Shown here one piece after another: positions 1-10,100 of a stretch of DNA of 64,000 nt. How positions within the stretch are numbered: position 1 is the first letter of the stretch; every line of letters begins with the position of its first letter. The translations under genes were made by a program, and so were the position numbers. The notes under the pieces are model-generated. The model had not been told where the DNA came from and did not search any database. It saw only the letters and a program-made list of their open reading frames with translations. This stretch comes from Nematostella vectensis (lineage: Eukaryota; Cnidaria; Anthozoa; Actiniaria; Edwardsiidae). The stretch is from assembly GCF_932526225.1 (NCBI RefSeq), contig NC_064041.1, positions 9,220,813 to 9,284,812 of the forward strand, read 5' to 3'.

Positions 1-996
1 TTTACGAATAGGGACCCCCGCGGCCTCGTGGAGCGCCCTGGCACGCCGGCCCTGCTCGAGCAGATAACGCCCACCATCCCCGGTATGGTACAACCGTCGA
101 TATGTCTGTATATCCTCTGTTTTGTGTGCCAACCCCATCACGATAGCTCTAGCGGCACACATTTCATCTGTATTCTTTATTCTTACAATCGTCCCATTTT
201 CCCGCAACCACGTCTCCAAATCTGCGATCCCCAGGGACCCGCTGTGGACCTTCCAGCTACCACCACGTGGCATTTGGGTGTGGTACACGCGCACAGAAAA
301 GCGACCGTGCAGTACAAAATTTGCATTTGACTGAGCCACAGTTTCCATCACATCGATTAGGCGCTTAGGCGTGAGATATTGTCGTGGCATATAGGGTAGG
401 GAGATCGGGTTTGTTAGGCCTGGCGCGTCCAACGTGATGCGGGCGAAATCTTGCGGGGATAAATCTCCTAAAACATCATCGAGGAGTCGCTGAAGCACGC
501 GCTCTAAGTCCTCAAGCGCCTTTTCAAGGTCGTCTCTCTCAGGCAGTTTGATGGTTAGAAAGTAGTCGGTTAAGTCGGTGTTGAATTTGCGGCTATGCCG
601 CGTAGAGACTTGTTGTAGAGAATACCCCTGTAAAGAGTCACTGTCCACATCACCACTCACAAAGCGTTGACTTCCACCCGCTTGCGCTGTTTCGTTGCCA
701 TAACAATCGTTAAATAACTCCCCAAGGGATGAGTAAGTCACCGGGGTCTCATCTTGATTTTGGGCTACAAATTCATCCTGAGCGCCTAACACATCCTCGA
801 AAAAGTCCGGCTCTAACTCTGATGGTGAATCACCAGCCCCATCATCATCACTACATGGTGGGAGTAAGTAAAAGAGTAAGGCTAATAGCTCTTGGAGATA
901 CTGCTCTCCATCTTCTTCGATGGGGTCCTGACTGTCACCATCAGGACTCGGTAATAGTTCTAGTAACTCTTGTAATGAAGGCTTATCGATATCCAT
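1..996 (-). CDS. POLB: Protein-primed type B DNA polymerase, N-terminal region (Polinton PolB), partial
   Basis: The frame is open without a stop from an ATG at 994-996 to the window edge, giving 332 codons. The first 100 residues are acidic and Leu-rich (MDIDKPSLQELLELLPSPDG). A block around residues 195-240 (PYMPRQYLTPKRLIDVMET, then FSVRVYHTQMPRGG) is followed near residue 285 by an NTDEMCAARAIVMGLAH motif. This order, basic block, QMPRGG-like turn, then an (I/V)RIxNxDxMCxARAIV motif, is what I know from the region ahead of the exonuclease domain in Polinton and adintovirus PolB. The exonuclease, palm (YxDTDS) and thumb motifs would lie beyond the window, so activity cannot be judged. The same first 20 codons occur in P1 at 19409-19468, where the rest of the gene is deleted. 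A palindromic TATA box lies about 50 bp upstream. Confidence 0.78.
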   Translation of the reverse strand, partial: MDIDKPSLQELLELLPSPDGDSQDPIEEDGEQYLQELLALLFYLLPPCSDDDGAGDSPSELEPDFFEDVLGAQDEFVAQNQDETPVTYSSLGELFNDCYGNETAQAGGSQRFVSGDVDSDSLQGYSLQQVSTRHSRKFNTDLTDYFLTIKLPERDDLEKALEDLERVLQRLLDDVLGDLSPQDFARITLDAPGLTNPISLPYMPRQYLTPKRLIDVMETVAQSNANFVLHGRFSVRVYHTQMPRGGSWKVHSGSLGIADLETWLRENGTIVRIKNTDEMCAARAIVMGLAHKTEDIQTYRRLYHTGDGGRYLLEQGRRARALHEAAGVPIRK

Positions 997-1007
997 TAAG
1001 ACTCGCT

Positions 1008-1060
1008 AATAGTGTGAAATAAAAAAATATATACCGTTCCCACTTTTATAAAAGCGGGTT
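1008..1060 (-). promoter_or_regulatory. Putative TATA promoter of Polinton polB
   Basis: The perfect palindrome CTTTTATAAAAG lies at 1043-1054, with a second AT-only box (tatatattttttt on the minus strand) at 1021-1033. Both precede the polB ATG at 996. The same arrangement is kept in P1 (19515-19526), although the downstream gene is deleted there. The promoter role is inferred from position and motif only. Confidence 0.45.
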
Positions 1061-2785
1061 CATAACTAAACAATTAAGTACCTGCCAATAATAGCACCCG
1101 GTAAAAAGAATCTAAAAAAATATATTTGACCCTTACTGCCGTGACCTTACCATAGAAGGGCAAAAAATATGTGAAATCTGTCAGGGCGCATCAATTCTCA
1201 TCCAGACGTAATATAATTCACTAAATGATTAGGAAAATAGCACGCGATTAGAACCACCACTTTGTTTATTTTAAATAGTTTGGGCACTTAATCCTGATAT
1301 CAGGCAAGAAATCTAATTAGGGCTGTCAACGTTGTTTATTTGTAATAGCTGGGACACCAAGCATCAACCATCTAAAATACGCATAATACCATACCATTTC
1401 TTTTTTTTTTTCATCTCGACTTAAATGCCAATAGAATGACTGCTGTACATGAACAAACTTTGTTTATTGTAATAGTAGGGAGTACTTTATTCTGATATTA
1501 TGCAAGCACTCGCTAATTACATTTAATTGATTGTATTGTATTGACACAAGCACGATATGGAATTTTGTTACGGTCGTCCCGTGTTTTCAACGTTAACTTG
1601 CCCAACATGAATCTTGTTTTTTCCTTTAAATACAAAACAGAAACAAAAACCAAAAAAAAAAAAAAAATTGAAGGCCCTGCTTATAAAACCTTAATGCTGA
1701 TATCAGTTAAACACTCACTAGCGAATATTTGTTTGTTTTTGCTTTTACACGAGATCCTAGCGCGATATTATGCTATGCAAACAGCGTCTGCTGTTTGCGG
1801 AATGGCCTCGCAAAGCTTCTGGTATTGAGTATTTGAGCAATACAGCCCGCACCCAATGACCTGTGGGTCAGCTTCATAATTGAGCACTGTACCGCACTTA
1901 AAAACGCCTCGACCGACCTCTTTAAGGCCAACTTCGCAGAAACATTGCATAGAGGAAGCCATAATGACTAGTCTAGCTGCACAATGCTATACCTTTGGGC
2001 TAAAAATAATTTTGCATTCTTATAGACTTTTGACTGTGTCCCACACATAACTGCCATCCCCTAGAACCCAGACCCAGATATCTAGCATTCCTTACATAGC
2101 AACCAACCCCTAGATCCCAGACCCTTAGCATATCGATCAAACACGGCGACCATTTCTTGCGTGACCTTGTATAAACAAAAACAGCGTCTTAAAACGCATA
2201 ATCCCAAACGAAACTCATTAAAAATGACTCCGATTCCTACTCCAACACAAGCCACCATTGCTTTTCCATCATAAGGAAACAATGTTCAGACTTCTAGGCA
2301 GCCCTCTACGATAAGAAACAAAATAGTACAACCACTAGAAATGGACCTACGCTGAAGGAAAAATACCTCAACCACGTTCTCAAACCTAGCGGTACGCATA
2401 AAATCGCTCCAAACACAGATAAACAAATGGCTAGTTTGGTATGTACCACGTCGAGAGCGTGATAGGCCTCTATAAACACTGGGAGGGAAGCTAGCAGAGC
2501 ATTCCTCTCTACCAGTGAACAAGCCTTGCGCGGATCCCGTGAACCATTTTAGAGGACCTGGCTGATTTGATGTTGCGGCGTGCCATCATCGTAGGGAGAA
2601 AGTGGCGAGGATACATAAACATCAGTAAAGCCCACCACCTCGGTAAAAAGCATGAAGGCAAGAGGTACACTAAGCACAAACGTAGCCTGGAGATAACCCT
2701 AAAAAGAACAGGAAATAAAACCTTAAACTGCCCCCCCCCCCGCCTTTTTTTTTTCAAAACGGAAATAAAAGCTAATAACATATGC
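1061..2785. other. Polinton P0 subterminal non-coding region with an extra 1.1-kb block
   Basis: From 1061 to about 1680 it matches the subterminal region of P1 (19530-20140) closely, including the spaced phrase tttgtttatt..taatag repeated near 1262, 1333 and 1460. From about 1680 to 2765 it holds DNA absent from P1. That block has short frames on both strands, for example a Cys-rich 64-codon minus frame at 1768-1962 with six cysteines. None resembles a family I recognise, and no long frame is present. Confidence 0.5.
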
Positions 2786-3116
2786 ACCATCCAACCGTAT
2801 TACAGAGATATGACAACACATCATACAACGATACAGCTATGACCTTATACTACCCCCTGGATGATAAACACACAGCACTACGTCAACGCGGCCCGTTTAG
2901 CGGAACCCTGAGCGTAACAAAAAATGCGCCACCAATGCATTCCTTTCCTCCCCTAAACACCAGAGCACCCCATATACCGATACTTGATACGCACGCATTC
3001 CTTTCCCCCCCTAGGTCCCAGCCCACACATACCGATACTTCCTTTAAGCCAGGTGTGGCACATTCACCACATTCTGCGCATTCCTGCCGTCCCCTATACT
3101 CACACCCCTTACTACT
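2786..3116. repeat. Right terminal inverted repeat of Polinton P0
   Basis: About 331 bp, starting ACCATCCAACCG and ending CCTTACTACT. It is nearly identical to the right TIR of P1 (20159-20491) and is the inverse of the left TIRs of P1 (13925-14278) and P2 (53027-53414). It contains the poly-C stretch and ATTCCT(T/G)CC repeats typical of all copies here. Apparent reading frames inside it are products of the TIR and not genes. Confidence 0.88.
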
Positions 3117-3990
3117 CAGATATCTAAACGATTTCAGCCCATATGTAGTAGTGTTTACTTTAGGTAAAGTCATTTTTGCATCTCCTCGGAGGTTATAACT
3201 GGAGTCCCTGATATTGATCAGCTCAGAAATACTTGAAGGGACCTTACTACTTTTAGAACTAATTTTGAAAACTTTAGATCACATTTTTTAGCCTTTGATT
3301 TGCTGCAGTTTTATGGCCATTTGATTCTAGCAGTTTTTGTAACTTGACTGGTGGTCACAGTATAAGAAGCGAAGCGCCCTTTCATTTACTTTTTCTAATT
3401 TGTCAGACAGACGCTTGCTGCAGGAATGCCACGTTTCGGAGCAATAGTTTAAATGGGGGGCGATAAAAGCTTGGTGAAGTTTGACATGTAAGTCCAGTGG
3501 GAGCATCTTTCTCATTCGTCGTAGAACTGCAGTTTGTTGGCTGTCCTTCCGACAGATTTTTGCAACTTGGCCTTCAAATTTTAACTGATTATCAAGCAGC
3601 TGTAGTTCCTTTACAGTGGGGATGGCAGTGCCCTCGCATTTAAATACGGGGTTGTCTGTTGTCTTGCCAATAACCATAGCTTTATATTTTTCATGATTTT
3701 TCCTAATGTCGTTTTCCTCATACCATGCATCAGTCTTGCTGAGGTCGCAATTTATAGCCTGTTCCACTTGGTGGATTGTGTTTCCCGCGAAGAATATCTG
3801 GGTATCGTCCGCGTAGGTGGAGAGAGTGGTATGACGTGCTGTAAATTGCTCATAAATATGTTAAAAATAGCGGGCCCATTATTGACCCATGGGGGATTAC
3901 CTTGGAAATGGTTTGCCAAGAGGAGCATGTATCTCCGAGTTTTACCCGCTGTTTCCGGTCACTTAGGTAGTTTCTAAGCAGTACTAACAG
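3117..3990 (-). pseudogene. CR1/L2-type LINE reverse transcriptase fragment (right flank of P0)
   Basis: Minus-strand remains of a non-LTR retrotransposon RT. Reading leftward: an NYLSDRKQ-xVKLG block and a PxGSIMGPLF block near 3900-3980, then the YADD catalytic motif (plus strand gggtatcgtccgcgtaggt, 3800-3818). Next comes a 146-codon open piece (3327-3767) with LNYCSETWHSCSKRLSDKL typical of LINE RT thumb regions, and finally a VNTTTYGLKSFRYLSS block next to the Polinton end. Frameshifts separate the pieces. The last block is cut exactly by the Polinton. The rest of the LINE C-terminus and 3' tail is seen on the left side of P1 and P2. Confidence 0.82.
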
Positions 3991-4315
3991 CATTTTCGTG
4001 ATTCATAACAGTCTAGGCGATTTTCCACCCTCATCTCGGTTCACCTCCTCCCCACTCGTAATAAAATGCCACAATTTAGGAAGGTTCACGGGCTGGCAAT
4101 CACAACTTTGACTCTTCGAGACAACTATTTTGGCAGAAAACGGACACCTTCTCCCTCTAAAATCCTATATGCCATGGAAGAATAGTTTATAAACACATCT
4201 CTTGGAAAAAATAATCCAAAAGACCAGAATTTTCCTGCAATTTTTCACTGCAAAGTCGAAATTTATCGTCCTTCCAGAGTGCTGAAAAACTGTCGGCCAC
4301 AGAGCGCGGTCGGGG

Positions 4316-4389
4316 CCTGGACACAATAGAAAATACAATGCAATGCCATGGCAACCACTGAGACCATTGTATTCTCTATTGTGTCCAGG
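4316..4389. repeat. Hairpin repeat with 25-bp inverted arms
   Basis: Left arm cctggacacaatag... (4316-4340) and right arm ...ctattgtgtccagg (4365-4389) are inverted copies with one mismatch around a 24-base spacer. The duplicate in unit 2 is at about 21691-21765. It directly abuts the TIR element that follows. It could be a minimal MITE or an RNA hairpin; no coding content. Confidence 0.55.
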
Positions 4390-5276
4390 GGCCGGTTCCT
4401 GAAAGCTTAGTTAGCAGTTATCGGTTGATAAATATGCACTTTATCCCCAGATAAATGTATTCGTAGATAAATTGGGTTCCTGAACCAGCCGATAAAGTTA
4501 TCCTCTGATAAAGTAGCAGATAAAGTTAGCAGAGGTCGGGAGGACCCGATAAGTCGCTATCTGCCGATAAGTCATGTAATACAAGATGGCGGATGAGCTG
4601 TTGCCACGGTTATTAGTAGAACACGGGGCTCCCAAGCTTGGGAATAAAACTCAAAACTCGTACTATTGGGGTATTAGAGAAGGAAAAACGTCAAATTAAC
4701 ATAGATTTAAAACTCTCCAGCATTTATCTAGTTATATAAATGCTAGGGTGTCGCTCGAAGATGATCATTAGCGCTTATAACATATTGGTTTCAAATGACA
4801 AGTTGGGAAGCCTGTGGTGATTCAAAATGGCGCGGTTTTCGTACTTTTGTTTGAAAAACTCGAAGTATCCCGAGACAATGAGCGACGTCCAATATGTGAA
4901 ACTGAAGCTTTCAATTTCAAGTTGGCGTCAATGGGACACTTCAATTGCTTGCATGTCGAACGAGCGCTTTTTTAACCTAAAAAACAAAGTTAGGACTGAA
5001 TGGAGGCGATTGCAGTCAACATAGAGATGTTATGAAGATTCCCTGGTGAAATAAAACGAAAATTAAGGTAAACTGGGCTCATATTTGCTGATTTACCGGG
5101 TTTCCTGTGTACAATTTACTCGTCAAACCAGTTTTCTTGTCGCTTATCTACCGATAGCTATAGGAGGAATAACTTTGCTTTCAGGAACCAGATTGTATCG
5201 GTCGGATAGCTATCCACCGCTAAGCAAATTTAACCTATCGGCAAATAAATTATTTGACTTTTCAGAAACCGGCCCC
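4388..5276. mobile_element. Non-autonomous DNA transposon with GGGGCCGGTTCCTGAAAG termini
   Basis: Starts ggggccggttcctgaaag (4388-4405) and ends cttttcagaaaccggcccc (about 5258-5276), an imperfect 18-bp TIR. Both ends hold many GATAA/TTATC phrases in opposite orientation. The middle holds a 65-codon plus frame (4827-5024) ending in KxRTEWRRLQ, which may be a scrap of a host or transposase gene but is not recognisable. Full copy in unit 2: 21764-22677. A truncated right end is at 41366-41460. Confidence 0.6.
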
Positions 5277-6483
5277 AGGCCGCAAGCCATTCTTTATAAC
5301 GAGTCAGTAGCCACTTGCACCCTTGACCGGTGACCGGTGCTTTTGGACAGTTAGTCGCGCTCGGCCGAACTGGAGACGAGAGCAAACTATATTACCCTCC
5401 CCGCCAGGTGGAAAACACGCGAGCCTATCACCGGCTCATTGGATTCGGATTTCATACTTTTTCAAGATCTAAAACTCAGAAATTTTCAGTTGGCGGAGGG
5501 ACAGGTAAGTAATACATGAGAGATTATTACGGTGCACTCCTTCAGAAAATCCCCTAGTACTTGTAGTACTTAAAGTGAAGTATACTTCGTAATCAGACAT
5601 CACTAAGGATCGAGTTACCTAAGGCTTTAAGAAGTCCGTGAGCCATTTTAAACTACCGGGACGGTTTGAAAACTCGCTTGGTGATCGGGTTAACCGGGCA
5701 AAGGGGATTCAAACGGGGGTGCGCAGTGTGCGCTCCCCCCCCCCCCCCCCACCCCCCTTTCCGGCCAAAAAGTGAGCCATTTCTTATTAAGGAATCCTTT
5801 TCAATATCCTTTTCACATAGGATACCTATGACTGCGCATCACCCCCCTTCCCCCCATAACCATCACGGTTAATCCTGGGAACGCGCTTGAGTCATGTTTA
5901 GCGACCCTAGAGAGCAAATGTGAAGGTCGTAAACAAAATATTTTTTATCTCAGCATGTGCATTACATTTCATTCCATTCATGCATATTACATAGTATCCT
6001 TCTTTCTGCATCGAAAGCAATATGTGAGTTCTATTTATTAGCATCACTGCATCCATAATCTACACCACCTTTAATGAGTTTGTTAGCAAGAGTCTCTATG
6101 TGATTAAACGTGATATTGATAGAATGCGTTTTTGGACGCCAAAATTGATCCTTCTCAAAATGCCTTTGAGTTTTAAATTGTATCTCTTGATCTCTTGGTT
6201 TGCAACTACAGTTTTTGTACTAAACTCCCAAATCTGCGATTTCATTTGCGCGTGCGTTGCGGTCGCTGATTATAAATATCTAATTTTATTTTAGGATTTG
6301 CAAACTAGAAGCACTGGTGATTATGTTCGCCAAAGATCAGATCGATCGCACTCTTTGAAGGGGCTACTAAGCGGGTTTCAATTTGAGCGAAGTTTTTAAA
6401 ACAATTACCAGCGAGGTACATTAATATCTACCATAAAACCTAGCATATAGTGTATGTACGCAAGTGCTGTGTGAGTTGAATTT
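5277..6483. other. Intergenic DNA with the empty PLE target site
   Basis: No gene seen. TACCCTCCCC at 5393-5402 is the uninterrupted target that flanks the Penelope-like element in units 2 and 3. Positions 5726-5900 hold a poly-C run and one unit of a 130-bp repeat found several times at 25500-25990 and 44250-44740. The remainder is AT-rich and matches 26000-26870 and 44760-45280. Confidence 0.6.
5726..5900. repeat. Single copy of poly-C / GGCCAAAAAGTGxGCCAT repeat
   Basis: A C-run of about 20, then ggccaaaaagtgagccat, agggatcc-like and ataaccatcacgg phrases. The same unit is tandemly repeated about four times in units 2 and 3. Confidence 0.55.
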
Positions 6484-6813
6484 AAGGATAGTGGAAAGGG
6501 TCGTCGACCGGCTCTCGTAGAATGTGTCTAATATTTAACGAAATATTGCGAATAATATATCGTTTTAAAGCTGAATAACGAGCACCAAATTAGTTGTGGG
6601 ATGCTGTGTCTAAAAAGGATTAAAGGATTTGTGACACCTTTCGTGTTATGTCTATATTCGACGTTAAACGAACTTTCCTTTTAACTCGCGATTCTTTTGA
6701 GATAAAAAGAAAATTCTTTTTTGGAAATTGTAGTTTATTTGTTACCAAATCAATTCGAAATTAAAAAAAAAATTGGGTCAGAGAGTGCTTCTGACCCTTT
6801 CCACTATCCCTAA
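6484..6813. mobile_element. MITE with GGATAGTGGAAAGGGTC inverted ends (unit 1)
   Basis: Left end aaggatagtggaaagggtc (6484) and right end gaccctttccactatccc (to 6813) share a 17-bp perfect inverted repeat. The interior is AT-rich and non-coding. Copies at the same position of the duplicated units are at 27101-27436 and 45514-45849, just below the stop codons of genes A, B and C, so the element may supply their 3' UTR. Confidence 0.6.
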
Positions 6814-6839
6814 CATGACGTGAGATATGTCACAGTGAC

Positions 6840-7105
6840 TTAGTAATTGATGCGATATACGTCATTGGCCCAGGCTCCCCCGTTCCCGCCGCTGCAGCCA
6901 GTTGAGGGACCATACTTGTTGTAAGTGTGATGTGCGTCTGGGCTGTTAAAGCAATATGTTCCTGCCTGCATTGCGAATACTATGTTTCCGCGTCTAAGGG
7001 CTTCTTTAAAACACTTCTCTAGAGTTGATGGATGAATCCAAGGTAACGCGATGGCCCGATCCTCCGTGTCTTTGAAACATCCAACATGCGAATAGGCCGT
7101 TAAAC
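6840..7105 (-). CDS. Gene A terminal exon: WSC-like module
   Basis: Starts after a tttcttttag acceptor and ends with TAA at 6840-6842. It encodes a Cys-containing module with [32 protein letters not shown] and [16 protein letters not shown] motifs. The GCFKD...AMQ...C pattern is WSC-like (putative carbohydrate binding). Phase 1 entry matches the end of the EGF5 exon. Confidence 0.72.
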
Positions 7106-10100
7106 CTAAAAGAAAAAAATCAAGATGTTATTTTAATACGTCCATATAATTGTTTGGGATATGATATGTATAACTGCCACGAAACTGTAAAAATGTCAGC
7201 AAATAACTTCCAGCCACCCTATAACTATGAGAAATCATGGCTACGTGGCGGTGCTTATTGCACTTGGAGGAGTCAATAGTGTTTGCACAAGTAGCGCTCT
7301 TTTGACCTAAGTTGTTTTCAGGATAACATTCGTCAATATCTAATTAGTAGCCACAAGCTCATTTGCGTCTGATTTTCTATTATGTTTTTAACCAATGACA
7401 GTATATATTAATTCTTTACCTGTACAGTTTACGCCGTTTCCAGTATACCGAGATCTGCAAGTGCAGGTGAAGGATCCAGCGGTATTCGCGCACGTGGCAT
7501 TCGCATGACAATTGTTTACATCAAGGGAGCACTCGTCGATGTCTGAAAGATAAAGAAACAAAAAAGAGACAAATGTTCTGTGATATGTAATTATTTTAAA
7601 AAAATTATGTATTGCTGTTGCATACCTAAGCAGTTCTGTACTCAGAACCCACCGGCAAACCCAACTTTACACGCGCAGCTAAATGAGGCAATAGTGTTTT
7701 TGCACGTGGCGCTCGTGTTGTAGAGGTATTGCATACAACTTAATCGTGCAGTCTAAATTAGCCATTTAAAAAGAAGCAGTTATTGCAGTCGATGATATAG
7801 ATACTGGGAAATAACATAACCAATATTTTATAATCGCCTGAGTTAATTGTTGGAGACTGTCGATCAATTTCGTCTTAAACCGAACTTAATATATGAGCTA
7901 CGAACATGCTATAGAAATGCTATTACACCGCAAAATGCAATAACTTTCGCGCAAAATGTAATCTTAACGCGAAATGTAATAACTGTCAACGCAAAATGTA
8001 ATCTTAAAGCGAAGTCAACTTTTAGCTTTTAGTCAATAGATAAAGTTCTTACATTATGAGTAATACATTTGGCGTTGAATATTTTGTTGCAATTCGCATT
8101 GAAAAGTTGTAAATTTTAGCGTTCCTTACTTAAATTAAATTTTGAGAATTAACAGTTATATCACTACTAATAACGGTTGATGGTTTTCGTTACCTGCGCA
8201 TTCATCAATATCTTAGTAATGTCAATAAATACTTTTTAATACACATTTAAATAATAATTGCAGTATTTATAGAACATGCAATCTTTTTAGTTTTACGTAT
8301 GGTGGCGTTTTTGTGGGCGGTGGAACATGATGCAAGTGAAAGTGCAGGGAAGGGGGGCTCTACACAAGTTTATGCTGAAAAAAAGTCATGCTGGCTCCGC
8401 TTTTAGGCAGTGCCTAAATCAATATAATATTCTTATAGATAATGGAAATAACTTAGGATAATATCAAACACAAGTTTAATGGTGTAATTTTCAGTGCTCT
8501 TGTATGTGGTTTGTTTGCCTTTTTATTTTTTGTTTTTAGGTAGTAAATTTTACATGTTTTTTCCTGCAAAATGTAGTCTCAAATATCGAAATGTAATAGA
8601 TTTCACACAAGATGTATTATAACTACTAATATCGGTTGTTGGTTCATTACCTGCGCAGTTTATTCCGTTTCCTGTATACCCAGGTTTACATGTGCATGCG
8701 AAGGAGCCAATGGTGTTTGCACAAGAAGCATGGTCCCGGTGGCAATTGTTGCTTCCAGAAGAGCATTCCTCAATATCTAAAAAAGAAACACAATCTAAGT
8801 TATGATACCAATAGCGCAATCTGTCAAGCACAAGTACACAGTCATGAATATTGCGAACTATGAAATTTCTCTATACTTATGAAGCTCCGCATCGCGCTTC
8901 TAACAGAAGCAGTTCTTGCAGTGATAAATGGGTAATAAGTTTATCAATATCTTATAATCGCAAGTGATAATTGCTGGGGTCTGTAGATCAAACTTATTTC
9001 GTCTAAAACTGTACTTAATGTATATGAGTTTAGAACATGCTATAGTAATTCATAGATCCGACGCGCGCACGAATATCCAATCAGAAATCGGCAAATAGAA
9101 GCCAGCGAAGTGCAACCCACAAATTGTGGAACATGTCGGATGAGGTCAGTGGATCCTGCCGGAATTTATGTAAAATAAATACTTTTATAGGGGTTTTCCT
9201 GTGACTTGGGAAATAAAACACGGTCACCTTACATGAAGGAAACTCGTCTTGTTTTTGGTGAAAATCTTGTCGTCGACAAGCATAGAAATAGATAAGTATG
9301 AGTTTTGATTGTTTAATAAAAACGGCACAAATCCTGCTCAAAATACGAAAACTTGGGAATGATAAAATATAGCGGTGCTATCTTCGGTAGGTAATATGTG
9401 TTTATGTGTTTTCAAAGCTATTTTTGTCTACTTGCAGTGATTTTGTTGCGGGGAAGTAGAAGAGAAAGCCGAATTCGCTGTTTACGCTTTCCTTCTAAAC
9501 TACAAGTTTTATCACCAAACGTCGAGATTTACAGCAAAAATACCAACGACAGTCTCATTCTTATATATAATTGAAGTAACCTATGATAATATCAAACACA
9601 AGTTTAATGGTGGAATATACACTACTCTTGTATGTGCTTTGTTTACCTTTTTGTTTTTCGTTTCTAGGTAGTAGATTTTACGTGTTTTTCTGCAAAATGT
9701 AATCTTAACGCAAAATGTAAAAATTTTCACGCAAAATGTAATCTTAAAACGAAGTGTCATAAATTCACTTTAAAATGTAATCTATACGCGAAATGTTATA
9801 ACTTTCAGGGAAAATGTACTTCTAACACAAAATGTAATAACTTTCAACGCTAAACGTAATCATACACGAAAGGCAACAACCTTAAACGCTAAATGTGATA
9901 AAACTAAAATATTCTATTGACTGATATAAAAGTAAACTAGCTTACTTTTAGCTTTTAGTCAATAGATAAACTTATTACATCATGCGTAATACCTTTGGCG
10001 TTAAATATTTTGTTGCACTTCGCGTTGAACAGTTGAAACTTTTAGCGTTCTTTACTTAAATTACATTTTGCGAATTAACAGTATTATTATTACTAATATC

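Larger units (their letters stand above)
1..3116 (-). mobile_element. Polinton/Maverick element P0, right-hand part (cut by window start)
   Basis: Right end of a Polinton. It holds the start of a leftward DNA polymerase B gene, a long subterminal non-coding region and a terminal inverted repeat ending in CCTTACTACT at 3116. CAGATA follows immediately at 3117-3122, the same hexamer that flanks P1 on both sides. The right flank is a LINE reverse-transcriptase fragment identical in layout to the right flank of P1. A 6-bp target duplication, AG termini and long TIRs are family hallmarks of Polintons. The left end lies outside the window, so completeness cannot be judged. Confidence 0.85.

Noticed and set aside
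28-334. Plus-strand frames over the first 330 bases
   Set aside because: They are the antisense of the continuous PolB frame, have no recognisable motif, and end early.
2782-3198. 138-codon plus frame repeated at 20155-20427 and inversely at 13969-14235 and 53141-53371
   Set aside because: It recurs because it lies in the Polinton terminal inverted repeats; it differs by indels and homopolymers and is not a gene.
4827-5024. 65-codon plus frame inside the TIR transposon
   Set aside because: The unit 2 copy is frameshifted and no family is recognisable; not supported as a gene.
8636-8863. Plus-strand frames over EGF exons (also 29241-29489, 47668-47916, 10068-10298)
   Set aside because: Antisense shadows of phase-conserved EGF exons on the minus strand.
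9691-9900. CRISPR-like spaced repeats (gcaaaatgtaat)
   Set aside because: Repeats are diverged, irregularly spaced, inverted on the other arm and intronic in a eukaryotic gene; this is a MITE.
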